Assembly (NCBI RefSeq): GCF_002930105.1
Contig: NZ_PJRN01000021.1
Location: forward strand, 1-50,717
Length of the DNA stretch: 50,717 bases
Source of the DNA: Billgrantia saliphila
Lineage (GTDB): Bacteria; Pseudomonadota; Gammaproteobacteria; Pseudomonadales; Halomonadaceae
Direction: 5' to 3'
Shown here in pieces: positions 8,895 to 17,390 of this stretch. A program made the position numbers and the translations under genes. Positions within the stretch are counted from its first letter, which is position 1, and each line of letters begins with the position of its first letter. The notes beneath the pieces are model-generated. The model was not told where the DNA came from. It made no database searches and worked only from the letters and a program-made list of their open reading frames with translations.

Positions 8895-9593
8895 TTAGCG
8901 CGAGACGCTCTTGCCGATCCAGCTCTTGAAGCGCTCGGTCAGCGATGGCAGGGGGGTACCCGACGTGGTCTCCGCATGGGGCTTGTGGCGTGGCGGCAGG
9001 TAGTGATTGACCGGGTTGTAGCCGAGTTCGGACATGGGTTGGTAACCATTACGTTCCCGCACCAACCGGCTGACCTCGGAGTCCGGGTCATCGAAGTCGC
9101 CGAACACCCGCGCACTGGTGGGGCAGGTAAGCACGCAGGCCGGCTGCCGATCGGCCTCGGGCAGCAACTCGTCATAGATGCGATCCACGCACAGGGTGCA
9201 TTTCTTCATTGTCCCGACGGCCTCGTCCAGCTCGCGTGCGCCATAGGGACACGCCCAGGCACAGAGGTTGCAGCCCATGCACTTGTCCTGGTCGACCAGC
9301 ACGATGCCGTCCTCCTCGCGCTTGAAGGAGGCGCCGGTGGGACACACCGTGACGCAATCCGCCGTTTCGCAGTGCATGCACGACATGGGCATGTTGATGG
9401 TCTTGTTGTTGGGGTAGGTGTCCACCTCGTAGGTACGCACCCGGTTGAAGGCGACGCCACTGGGTTCCTTACCGTAAGGCTGGTAGTCGGTCAGCGGGCC
9501 CAAGGTCCCTGAGGTGTTCCACTGCTTACAGGCCACCACGCAGGCGTGGCAGCCCACACAGGTGTCCGTATCGATGACCAGGCCGAGTTTCAT
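8895..9593 (-). CDS. soeB: Iron-sulfur subunit of SoeABC-type sulfite dehydrogenase (four 4Fe-4S clusters)
   Basis: A 232-residue ferredoxin-like electron transfer subunit of the DmsB/NrfC/PsrB family. Cysteine motifs for four 4Fe-4S clusters are visible: C12-x2-C15-x2-C18-x3-C22, then CMHCETADCVTVCP, CMGCNLCAWACPYG, and CTLC with CVLTCP near residue 170. It would carry electrons between the molybdenum subunit and the membrane anchor. No Tat signal, as expected for a cytoplasmic complex. GGAGGT lies just before the ATG, inside the end of soeA; only 2 bases separate the soeA stop from this start, so the two are coupled. Confidence 0.78.
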   Translation of the reverse strand: MKLGLVIDTDTCVGCHACVVACKQWNTSGTLGPLTDYQPYGKEPSGVAFNRVRTYEVDTYPNNKTINMPMSCMHCETADCVTVCPTGASFKREEDGIVLVDQDKCMGCNLCAWACPYGARELDEAVGTMKKCTLCVDRIYDELLPEADRQPACVLTCPTSARVFGDFDDPDSEVSRLVRERNGYQPMSELGYNPVNHYLPPRHKPHAETTSGTPLPSLTERFKSWIGKSVSR

Positions 9594-9595
9594 GT

Positions 9596-12556
9596 CTACC
9601 TCCGCTTGATGATGTCCAGGAGAGAGCGACGCAGGGGCACCGCTTCATGGGTCTGATAGCGAAGCTGATCGGGTGGGGACGTGGCGCCGGGCAGCGGCTT
9701 CACGGTGGCGAAATGCGGCCAGCTGCTGCCCGCCTCGTCCGGCTCGGCCGGGGTGATGCTCACTTGGAGGTCGTACCAGGCGGCCTGGCCGGTGACCGGG
9801 TCGGAGTTGGTCAGGCGCCGCTCGTCATCGGCGGCCGGCAGCAGCTCCGAGATCAGGTGGTTCATCAGGAAGCCGCGCTGCGATTCGGGGGCATCCGCTG
9901 ACAGGCCCCAGGCCCCGCTCTGCTTGCCGATCGCGTTCCAGGTCCACACCGTGTCCTCCTGGCAGCCCTCCATCAGCTTAACCTGCACCCGAATACGGCC
10001 GTGATGCGATTCGACCCATACCCAGCTCTTGTCCTCGATCCCGAGGCGCTCGCCGCGGCCGCGGTTCATGAACAGGAAGTTTTCCGCGGTGATCTGGCGC
10101 AGCCAGGCATTCTGCGAGTCCCAGGAGTGATACATGTGCATCGGGCGCTGGTTGATGGCATGGAAGGGGTAACGTTCCCGCTCCACGCGCTGTTCCTCCA
10201 GCGGCACGTAGTACTGGGGCAGCGGATCGAAGTACTGTACCAGGCGCTCGCGGTCTACCGTCTCGGGCGGCAGCGGGCCGGCGTAGAGCCCCTGCCCGGC
10301 CAGGCGGAACTTCTGCAGTACCTCGGAGTAGAGCTCCATGACGATAGGCTCGCTAGAGGGGTTGAACCCCACCTCCTTGGCCCACTCCAGGTAGTCACGG
10401 TTGGCGAAGCGGTAGAAGCGCATGTGCTCTGGCAGGTGGTACTGGAAGAACCCGCCGTTTTCCTTGTACTTCTCCCACTGCTGCGGGTTCGGCGCCCCGC
10501 GCAGGTGCTGGGTGCCGTCCTCGCCACGCCAGCCGGCGAGGAAGCCGATACCGGGGGCCTTCTCCCAGCGGGTGATGAAATCGGTGTAACCGCGATACTT
10601 AGGCTGGCCCTGCTCATCGACAAAGGCCGGAAAGCCCAGCCGCCCGGCCAGATCCACCATGACCTCCTGCCAGGGCCGCACGTTGCGGTCCGGCGCCAGC
10701 ACCGGCACTCGCACGGCGTCGCACGGCGAGTCCGGCTCGGAGATCGGCCGGTCGAGCATGGAGATGGCGTCATGACGTTCCAGATAGGTGGTATCCGGCA
10801 GCACCAGGTCGGCGAAATTCACCGTCTCTGAGTGGAAGGCATCCACCACCACCAAAAACGGCAGTTTGTAGTCGCCGTTGGCATCCTTGGCCCGCAACAT
10901 GTCCTGCACGCTGTTGGTGTTCATGGTCGAGTTCCAGGCCATGTTGGCCATGAACAGGATCAAGGTGTCGATGGGGTAAGGGTCGCCGTTGACCGCGTTG
11001 GTGATGACCATGTGCATCAGTCCGTGATTCGCCAGCGGCGCCTCCCACGAATAGGCCTTGTCGATACGCAGCGGGCGGCCGTGGGCATCGATGACCAGGT
11101 CCTCGGGCGCCGTGGGAAAGCCCAGCGGCGGTGCCTTCAGGGGGGTATTCGGCGCCGTGTCGCGTGCGGGCTTGACGGGAGGCGGCGTATGCCGGGGAAA
11201 TGGCGCCTTGGCCCGATGCCCTCCCGGCACGTCGATTGTGCCCAGGAAGACCTGCAGCAGATGCAGCGCCCGGCAGGTCTGAAAGCCGTTGGAGTGGGCC
11301 GAGATGCCGCGCATGGCGTGCATGGCCACGGGCCGGCCAATGAAGCGGTCATGCTTGCGCCCGGCCCAGTCGGTCCACTCGCACTCGATTTCGATGGTCT
11401 CCTTGAAGGCCACGTGGGCCATCTCGAGCGCCAGGCGCTCGATGGTGTCCGCAGACAGACCGCACACCTCCGCCGCCCTCGCCGGGGCATACTGCGGATC
11501 GAGATACTTCTCGGCGATCAGCGTCATCACGGTGCGCGCCCGGCGTCCATCGGGCAGGGTGTACTCGCCGAACAGCGCCGCCTCGACCTCTGGCATCATG
11601 CCATTGACGGACACTTCCTGGGCGGTGTCCCAGACAAGCGGCTGGCCCTCGTCGTCGCGGGCGATCAGGCCATCATCGGCATGGCCGGGATTGTCGATCA
11701 CCAGGAACGGTGCATTGGTGTAGCGCCCCAGGTACTCCCAGTCCACCAGGTCACGGCTGAGCAGTACATGGCACATGGAGAGCGCGAGCATGCCGTCGGT
11801 CCCGGGTCGGATCGGTACCCACTCATCGGCGACGGCCTGGTAGCCGGTGCGCACGGGGTTGACCGCGACGAACTTGGCCCCGCGGCGCTTGAGTTTCTCG
11901 ATGCCGATCTTGATCGGATTGGAGGCATGATCCTCGGCCACCCCCCACAGCATGAAGTACTTGGCCCGATCCCAGTCGGGATCGCCGAACTCCCAGAATG
12001 ACTGGCCGATGCTGTAGAGCCCGGCGGCGGCCATGTTCACCGAGCAGAAGCCGCCGTGGGCTGCCCAGTTGATGGTGCCGAACTGCTGCGCCCACAGACC
12101 AGTGAGGGCCTGCATCTGATCGCGGCCGGTGAAGAAAGCCAGTTTCTTCGGGTCGGTGGCGCGGATCTCGCGCAGCCGCTCGGTGAGGACATCCAGTGCC
12201 TCGTCCCAGGATACCTCGACGAACTCACCGTCACCGCGTTCGGTTCCCGGCTTGCGCATCAAGGGGTTGCGCAGCTTGGCCGGAGACATCTGCTTCATGA
12301 TCCCGGCATTGCCTTTGGCGCAGAGCACGCCCTTGTTGATGGGGTGGTCGGGATTGCCGCGGATGAAGCGCACCTGGTTGGCCTCCACGGTCACTTCGAT
12401 GCCGCAGCGACAGGCGCACATGTAGCAGGTGGTATGGCGCTTCTCCTGGGCCGAATGGTCTTCAAAGTAGGGCAGCTCCCGAGTAGTGGAGGCTGATTCC
12501 GTGCTTGACACAGCACCATTCGGCGCGAAAAGCATTTGGAGAACCTTGTTCTTCAC
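9596..12556 (-). CDS. soeA: Molybdopterin catalytic subunit, SoeA-type sulfite dehydrogenase
   Basis: A 986-residue molybdopterin oxidoreductase of the DMSO-reductase superfamily. A proximal 4Fe-4S motif C44-x2-C47-x3-C51-x27-C79 is complete, with an extra C49. C171 in HGGFCSVN is the likely molybdenum ligand, as in PsrA/PhsA-like enzymes. No twin-arginine signal is present, which argues for a cytoplasmic enzyme like SoeA of purple sulfur bacteria and roseobacters rather than periplasmic DMSO or polysulfide reductases. SoeABC oxidises sulfite to sulfate and feeds electrons to quinone, the expected fate of sulfite released by Xsc. Translation starts at GTG with AAGGAGG about 7 bases upstream. 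Other oxidoreductases of the group remain possible. The divergent LysR gene probably controls it. Confidence 0.75.
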   Translation of the reverse strand: MKNKVLQMLFAPNGAVSSTESASTTRELPYFEDHSAQEKRHTTCYMCACRCGIEVTVEANQVRFIRGNPDHPINKGVLCAKGNAGIMKQMSPAKLRNPLMRKPGTERGDGEFVEVSWDEALDVLTERLREIRATDPKKLAFFTGRDQMQALTGLWAQQFGTINWAAHGGFCSVNMAAAGLYSIGQSFWEFGDPDWDRAKYFMLWGVAEDHASNPIKIGIEKLKRRGAKFVAVNPVRTGYQAVADEWVPIRPGTDGMLALSMCHVLLSRDLVDWEYLGRYTNAPFLVIDNPGHADDGLIARDDEGQPLVWDTAQEVSVNGMMPEVEAALFGEYTLPDGRRARTVMTLIAEKYLDPQYAPARAAEVCGLSADTIERLALEMAHVAFKETIEIECEWTDWAGRKHDRFIGRPVAMHAMRGISAHSNGFQTCRALHLLQVFLGTIDVPGGHRAKAPFPRHTPPPVKPARDTAPNTPLKAPPLGFPTAPEDLVIDAHGRPLRIDKAYSWEAPLANHGLMHMVITNAVNGDPYPIDTLILFMANMAWNSTMNTNSVQDMLRAKDANGDYKLPFLVVVDAFHSETVNFADLVLPDTTYLERHDAISMLDRPISEPDSPCDAVRVPVLAPDRNVRPWQEVMVDLAGRLGFPAFVDEQGQPKYRGYTDFITRWEKAPGIGFLAGWRGEDGTQHLRGAPNPQQWEKYKENGGFFQYHLPEHMRFYRFANRDYLEWAKEVGFNPSSEPIVMELYSEVLQKFRLAGQGLYAGPLPPETVDRERLVQYFDPLPQYYVPLEEQRVERERYPFHAINQRPMHMYHSWDSQNAWLRQITAENFLFMNRGRGERLGIEDKSWVWVESHHGRIRVQVKLMEGCQEDTVWTWNAIGKQSGAWGLSADAPESQRGFLMNHLISELLPAADDERRLTNSDPVTGQAAWYDLQVSITPAEPDEAGSSWPHFATVKPLPGATSPPDQLRYQTHEAVPLRRSLLDIIKRR

Positions 12557-12699
12557 GGGCTAGCCTCCTTCGAACTGCCATCCGGTCCAGACCACAACAC
12601 CTGGCAGTCAGTGCGTCTTGAAAATTGGAATAAATTTACCTCCTTTTAGAGACTAGCTTCGACTAATCTATATATACAGTTCATGGAAGTTAATCTCGC

Positions 12700-12714
12700 A
12701 TAACCCAAGGTTAT
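12700..12714. promoter_or_regulatory. LysR-type dyad with T-N11-A core before the regulator gene
   Basis: A perfect inverted repeat, ATAACC-CAA-GGTTAT, ends 3 bases before the ATG of the LysR gene. Its inner part is TAACCCAAGGTTA, exactly the T-N11-A pattern of LysR-type recognition sites. The position covers the ribosome binding region, which fits negative autoregulation, and the same site is about 145 bases from the divergent soeA start. Binding is inferred, not shown. Confidence 0.5.
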
Positions 12715-12717
12715 ATA

Positions 12718-13599
12718 ATGAATCTGCACCTTCTCCGGATATTCGTCAGCGTGGTCGAGGCCGGCAGCTTTTCCCGTGCCGCTGAGGCACTGGAGATAAG
12801 CCAACCTGCAGTATCCAAGGCGGTACGCGAGCTCGAGTCACAACTGGAAACCCCTTTACTGGACCGCCAGGGTCGCTCCTTCAAGCCAAGTGAGCCTGGC
12901 CATGCGCTCTACGATTATGGAAGGAGCATCTTTGCGCTGGAGAGGGAGGCACAGGAGACACTCGCGGCCTTCTACGGCCTGGAGCGCGGACGCCTCACGA
13001 TCGGCGCCAGCACAACCATCGCTACCTACTGGCTGCCCCCCCTGATCGCCGAATTCCATGCTCGCCACCCTCATATCGAGATCCGCCTGATCAGCGAGAA
13101 TACGAAGCAGATTGTCGAGCTGCTCATCGACTGCCGGCTGGATGTCGCCCTGGTCGAAGGCCAGGTATCAGATTCGCGGGTAGAGGCGCGCAACTGGTTC
13201 AAGGAAGACATGGTGGTCATTGCAGCTGATTCGCCCGAGCGGGCCATGCGGAACCCGGTCATTGATGCCCAGACCGTCTGGGTGGTTCGCGAGCACGGCT
13301 CGGGCAGCCGGGAAGCGACCGAGGCGCTCCTCAGCGAGCTGGATATCCGGCCTCCACACACAATCGAGGTGGGAAGCAATGAGGCCATCGTCCAGACGGT
13401 CTCATCAGGAATCGGGCTCGGCCTGGTTCCACGTATCTGTGCCCGAGATCAATTGAGACTCGGCCAAGTGAAGCAGGTAGATATCGGTAGGCCGGCGATT
13501 GAACGCCAGCTTTACCGCGTGCGACTACCGCACCGCACGATCAGTCAGGCAGGGATTGCTTTCGAGGCGATGCTTTCGCAACGGGCCTCGGACCATTGA
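12718..13599 (+). CDS. LysR-family transcriptional regulator
   Basis: A 293-residue LysR-type regulator. The N-terminal winged helix-turn-helix covers about residues 1-60 with FSRAAEALEISQPAVSKAVR (part AAEALEISQPAVSKAV) and the following effector domain runs to the end, with LTIGASTTIATYWLP opening the first lobe. It resembles CysB/CbbR-like regulators of anion metabolism in overall form, but the effector cannot be read from the sequence. It is divergent from soeA with a 161-base spacer and carries a T-N11-A dyad directly before its start, so it probably regulates itself and the soeABC-sulP operon. It converges with the usp gene on the other side with only 27 bases between them. Confidence 0.88.
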   Translation: MNLHLLRIFVSVVEAGSFSRAAEALEISQPAVSKAVRELESQLETPLLDRQGRSFKPSEPGHALYDYGRSIFALEREAQETLAAFYGLERGRLTIGASTTIATYWLPPLIAEFHARHPHIEIRLISENTKQIVELLIDCRLDVALVEGQVSDSRVEARNWFKEDMVVIAADSPERAMRNPVIDAQTVWVVREHGSGSREATEALLSELDIRPPHTIEVGSNEAIVQTVSSGIGLGLVPRICARDQLRLGQVKQVDIGRPAIERQLYRVRLPHRTISQAGIAFEAMLSQRASDH

Positions 13600-13626
13600 C
13601 CCCCAAGGCATTTCGTTTCGCAGGTC

Positions 13627-14109
13627 TCAGACAGGAAACAGGAACACCGGGCGGCGTGATTTGAGCGTCACCTTCCTTGCCACCGAACCGATGATCATGT
13701 CATTTACGCCTGCGTAACGACGCGAACCCAAGGCAATGCAATCTGCATCGATGCGATCGGCTTCGGCGAGGATGGTGCGCCCTGGGCGTCCGGTCAGCAC
13801 CCGGATTTCTGCTACTCGGGCATTCATCGCTTCCTCCGACTCCAGGGTCGAGCGCGAGAACTGCTCCAAGCGTCGCTTTATCTCGCTGATCGCCTGGTCG
13901 AGGGTGGATTCACGATACCCACCCAGCACGGAGCTTGAAATATATCGCTCGGCAATATTATTGCGCAGGATCGATGGCTCCTCGATGACATGCACGATAT
14001 GAATATCGGCTCCATACTGATCGGCTATGCTTGCCGCGCAGCGGAATACATCGGGCCCGCGCGGCCCCAGGTCGGTGGCATACAGAAGTCGGTTGATCTT
14101 GAAAGACAT
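13627..14109 (-). CDS. Universal stress protein, UspA family
   Basis: A 160-residue single-domain UspA protein. It begins INRLLYATDLGPRGPDVF, the usual first strand and loop. Near the C-terminus it has ADCIALGSRRYAGVNDMIIGSVARKV (parts ADCIALGSRRY and IIGSVARKV), which matches the G-x2-G-x9-G-S/T nucleotide-binding pattern only in part, so ATP binding is uncertain. A ribosome binding site GGAG lies about 9 bases upstream. It is the last gene of the tctABC-sauS-sauT unit, 74 bases after sauT. Its role there is unknown; some Usp proteins regulate solute transporters, as TeaD does for TeaABC in Halomonas elongata. Confidence 0.85.
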   Translation of the reverse strand: MSFKINRLLYATDLGPRGPDVFRCAASIADQYGADIHIVHVIEEPSILRNNIAERYISSSVLGGYRESTLDQAISEIKRRLEQFSRSTLESEEAMNARVAEIRVLTGRPGRTILAEADRIDADCIALGSRRYAGVNDMIIGSVARKVTLKSRRPVFLFPV

Positions 14110-14183
14110 AATATGAACTCCAGAGGTTCCGGGAAGGCGGGCTTCCCGGACCGGGTTGCTATCCTGTCAAAGCGAGCAAGCCG

Positions 14184-15749
14184 CTAGGCCCGTCTCGCCG
14201 CTGGTTCCTGTTGTTGTTCGCTCAGTTCGCCCAGCATGTCAGCTATCTTCAGTCGCTGTACCTTGCCCGACGGCCCTCGAGGAAGCCACTGCACCGCATG
14301 GATCGCACGTGGCGTCTTAAACCTGCCGATTTCCCCGTCACAAAGCTCCTTGAGTTCGGCTTCGCTGGCGCTCTGGCCGCTCTTGAAAACGACACAGGCC
14401 ATGATCTGCTGCCCGTACTGGTCGTCTTTCTGAGCGTAGGCGGCGGCTTCCAGCACGGCGGGGTGCTTGAGCAAGGCATCATCGATCTCTCGCGGCGCGA
14501 TATTTTCGCCCCCCTTGATGATCAGTTCCTTGAGCCGTCCAGTGATATAAAAGAATCCATCATCGTCCTGATAGCCAAGATCCCCGGTGTGCAGCCACCC
14601 GTCAGAGGACAAAGCCTCAGCAGTTGCCTCGGGGTTCTTGTAGTACTCCTTCATGACATTGTCGCCACGCACCATGAGTTCGCCGATTTCGCCACGCGGG
14701 GCCTCCGTACCATCGGGCAACACGACCTTGACCTCATTGCGATAGGCAATCCCGGGAGAGCCGTACTGGATCTGGAAAGGGGGCAGCGGGTTGGAGAGAA
14801 TCTGGGCGGCCGTTTCAGTCAGCCCCATGGTCTCGACCAGCGGAATGCCGAACTCTTTTTCGAACTCTTGATGGCTTGAGGCCGGCAGTGCCGACGATGC
14901 CGAGCGGCCGAAGCGCAGCTGCTCGAAGCCGGGCGTCGCTGGGATCGGCTCCTTGGTGGCGTTACCCCTCTCCAGTAGGTAAGCCACTATGGTGGGAACC
15001 ACACTGAACCAGGTGCACTGATAGCCGCGAATCCATTGCCAGAATGAGCTGGTACTGAAGCGGTGCGGCATGATAACGCTGCCACCGCTGATCAGCGGTG
15101 CGATCACCGTCACGATCTCGGCATTTATGTGATAGAGCGGGAGAACACAGAGTGCTCGGTCCTCGGCCGAGAGGGCATGAGCCTCGACCGTGTTCCTGCC
15201 TCCCGCCACCACGTTGCCATGACTGAGCAGCACGCCCTTGGGCTTTCCAGTGGTTCCCGAAGTATACATCAACAACGCATTCGCTTCGGGCTCGAGGGAC
15301 TGGAGTTGAGCCCCCTCGCCCTGCTCTCCTGATGGCCACTCGGGCCCTCGGTCGGGACACGCGGGAATCACACTGATCTTTCGCTGTACCTTGCCTGCCA
15401 GTGAGGCCGCTCGCTCCTCATGTTGACTGGAAGCGAATAACACATTGGCATCACAGTGATCCAGCACGTATTCGAGCTGGCTGTCACCGGCAATGGCATT
15501 GAGCGGGACAGCGACACGGCCGCTGGCCATTACAGCCAGCAGCAGTGTGGCTGTCCACAGCCCATTATCCATGAGCATGGCCACATGCTGCCCTCGCTGG
15601 CACCCCATGTCATCTAGGTGGGCGGATACCTGCTTGACGCTTGAGTGCAGCTCCGCGTAGGTCAATTGCTCACCACTTTCCGGAGCGATGAGGAACGCCT
15701 TCTCACCACATGCGTCTGCCTGGGATTGGATCAGATTCAGAACCGTCAT
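14184..15749 (-). CDS. sauT: Acyl-CoA synthetase, probable sulfoacetate-CoA ligase
   Basis: A 521-residue member of the acyl-adenylate-forming superfamily. The P-loop-like A3 motif MYTSGTTGKPKG is at residues 161-172; the A5 block GLTETAA, the A7/A8 block GWLHTGDLGY with GRLKELIIKGGENI, and the C-terminal GPSGKVQR with the adenylation lysine are all present, so the enzyme should be active. It lies directly after the acylating aldehyde dehydrogenase SauS (33-base gap) in a transporter operon. That pairing matches sauS-sauT of Cupriavidus necator, in which SauT makes sulfoacetyl-CoA from sulfoacetate. Ligases for other short carboxylates share all these motifs, so the substrate is inferred from context. 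Confidence 0.7.
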   Translation of the reverse strand: MTVLNLIQSQADACGEKAFLIAPESGEQLTYAELHSSVKQVSAHLDDMGCQRGQHVAMLMDNGLWTATLLLAVMASGRVAVPLNAIAGDSQLEYVLDHCDANVLFASSQHEERAASLAGKVQRKISVIPACPDRGPEWPSGEQGEGAQLQSLEPEANALLMYTSGTTGKPKGVLLSHGNVVAGGRNTVEAHALSAEDRALCVLPLYHINAEIVTVIAPLISGGSVIMPHRFSTSSFWQWIRGYQCTWFSVVPTIVAYLLERGNATKEPIPATPGFEQLRFGRSASSALPASSHQEFEKEFGIPLVETMGLTETAAQILSNPLPPFQIQYGSPGIAYRNEVKVVLPDGTEAPRGEIGELMVRGDNVMKEYYKNPEATAEALSSDGWLHTGDLGYQDDDGFFYITGRLKELIIKGGENIAPREIDDALLKHPAVLEAAAYAQKDDQYGQQIMACVVFKSGQSASEAELKELCDGEIGRFKTPRAIHAVQWLPRGPSGKVQRLKIADMLGELSEQQQEPAARRA

Positions 15750-15782
15750 TTATTATCTCCCGTCGCTTGCCTTGGATAGGCG

Positions 15783-17228
15783 TCAGGTACCGGCAAGGCC
15801 GTGTTTGTTCAGGTAATCACCGAACAGGTCGTCCATGGTGGGTTCGTTGCTGGGAATCGTGCGAGCGATCCGGGTGATATTGAGGTAGTGGCGATAGTTC
15901 ATGTTGTCTGAGATGCTGTTCTGGCCCCATGTCCCGCACCCCATGGAAAGCGAGAACGGCAGGCCATTATCGAAGTTGCCACCGTTGGCGAAGGCGTGTG
16001 CCTGGTTGACGATCACTCGGCACACAGGCATTTCCAGTCCCAGACGCTGTACATGCGCGTCATCCTGCGTATGGATCCCGCAGGAGTGGCCCTTGCCTTG
16101 GTGGTCGAGCAGGCGGCGAGTCTGGTCAAAGGCCGCTTCGAAGTCCTTGGCTCGGTACACGGCCAGCACCGGAGAGAGCTTTTCTCCCGAAAAGGGATAT
16201 TCCTCGCCCACGTGCTGCTCCTCGACCATAAAGAAGGTTGCGGATTGTAGTTCAGAGCGGCTCAGGCCGACACGCTGGGCAATTTCCGGCGCCTTGCGCG
16301 CAATGATGTGACGACTGAGATTTCCGTTCTCCCACATGGCAGCCTCGAGCTGCTGCTTCTCGGCCGACGTCAGCATCACCCCGCCACTGCGCTCTAGCGC
16401 CGCGATGGCATCGTCATAGACAGCATCGAGGATCACCAGGCTATTCTCCGACGAGCAGCTAGTGGCATTGTCAAACGTTTTCGAGGCGGTAATCTTGCGT
16501 GCCGCATCATCAAGCTCTGCGCTCTCATCAATGATCACGGGCACGTTGCCTGCGCCGACGCCCACCGCCGGCGTTCCACTGGAATACGCCGACCTGACAT
16601 TGTTCTGAGAGCCCGTGACCACGATCAGATCCACCTGACTCATCAGCTCATAGGTGGTCGCCTTGCTGACCGGGGTCGGTAGCTGCTGGACCAGATCACG
16701 TGGCGCCCCGACTCGATCGAGTTCGGCATGAATGAATTCCAAGAGCAGAGTGCATGCTGCCTGCCCCTTGGGTGAGGGAGCCAAGATGATGGCATTACGC
16801 CCCTTGAGCGCATTGATCGTCTTGTTGGTGGGTGTTGCCGCTGGGTTGGTCGAGGGCACCACTGCCCCAACCACTCCGACAGGGCGAGCAATCTCCACCA
16901 GGCCCAGCTCAGGCAGTTCCTGGATCACGCCAACGCTCTTTGCACCCTGCAGGTCGCGTAAAAGCCCCATCGTCTTGCGTCGATTCTTGGTGATCTTGTC
17001 ATCCACGTTGCCGAGCCCGGTGGTTTCCACGGCAAGCTCGGAAATCTGGCGATTCCTGTCAGGCTGGACCAGCGCCCAACCCACGGCAGTCACCACCTCA
17101 TCGACCCGTGCCTGGTCATAACTTTCATACTCGGCTTGAGCAATGCGGGCGCGTTCCACTAGAGACGCCACGGCAGCTCTAGCATCAGGTGTGTCCTGAA
17201 GTTGGGTGACTTTCGTGCTGCTTGGCAT
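15783..17228 (-). CDS. sauS: Acylating sulfoacetaldehyde dehydrogenase
   Basis: A 481-residue CoA-acylating aldehyde dehydrogenase of the EutE/AdhE type. The catalytic cysteine is C258 in FDNATSCSSENS. Other blocks are ARPVGVVGAVVPSTNPAATP, NAIILAPSPKG, VVTGSQNNVR and GVGAGNVPVIID. The long block DDKITKNRRKTMGLLRDL is what I associate with SauS, which reduces sulfoacetyl-CoA to sulfoacetaldehyde, the substrate of Xsc. An open frame extends 23 codons upstream, but the ATG at 17228 has AAGGAGAGG close before it and is preferred. A 13-base palindrome lies just upstream in the gap after tctC. The acylating-dehydrogenase call is firm and the substrate fairly likely. Confidence 0.78.
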   Translation of the reverse strand: MPSSTKVTQLQDTPDARAAVASLVERARIAQAEYESYDQARVDEVVTAVGWALVQPDRNRQISELAVETTGLGNVDDKITKNRRKTMGLLRDLQGAKSVGVIQELPELGLVEIARPVGVVGAVVPSTNPAATPTNKTINALKGRNAIILAPSPKGQAACTLLLEFIHAELDRVGAPRDLVQQLPTPVSKATTYELMSQVDLIVVTGSQNNVRSAYSSGTPAVGVGAGNVPVIIDESAELDDAARKITASKTFDNATSCSSENSLVILDAVYDDAIAALERSGGVMLTSAEKQQLEAAMWENGNLSRHIIARKAPEIAQRVGLSRSELQSATFFMVEEQHVGEEYPFSGEKLSPVLAVYRAKDFEAAFDQTRRLLDHQGKGHSCGIHTQDDAHVQRLGLEMPVCRVIVNQAHAFANGGNFDNGLPFSLSMGCGTWGQNSISDNMNYRHYLNITRIARTIPSNEPTMDDLFGDYLNKHGLAGT

Positions 17229-17242
17229 AATCCTCTCCTTAC

Positions 17243-17255
17243 CTAAGTAACTTAG
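17243..17255. promoter_or_regulatory. Perfect palindrome in the sauS leader
   Basis: CTAAGT-A-ACTTAG is a perfect 13-base inverted repeat 15 bases upstream of the sauS start, partly overlapping the expected ribosome binding region. It lies in a 162-base gap between tctC and sauS. It may be an internal operator for the GntR regulator or for another factor. The related but imperfect CTAACGTACTAG occurs at 20509-20520 in front of tctA. Confidence 0.35.
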
Positions 17256-17390
17256 ATATATGAGTTGGCACACATTAATCCCCGTGCTTCCTTGCATGGC
17301 ACAGTGTCAGGTCAATGTACGGCCCGCTCAGTCGTACTAGCCGGAAATGCAACAGCGGCTTGGCTGTCGCATTCTCGGCTCAGCGGTAGA

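Noticed and set aside
10832..12001. A 389-codon plus-strand open frame inside soeA
   Set aside because: Antisense shadow of soeA, whose 4Fe-4S and molybdopterin motifs fix the true frame.
9596..12556. Reading the molybdoenzyme as a DMSO reductase
   Set aside because: DmsA carries a Tat signal and usually a serine ligand; this protein has no Tat signal and a cysteine candidate, and the neighbourhood is sulfonate-related. DMSO or polysulfide reductase is not fully excluded.
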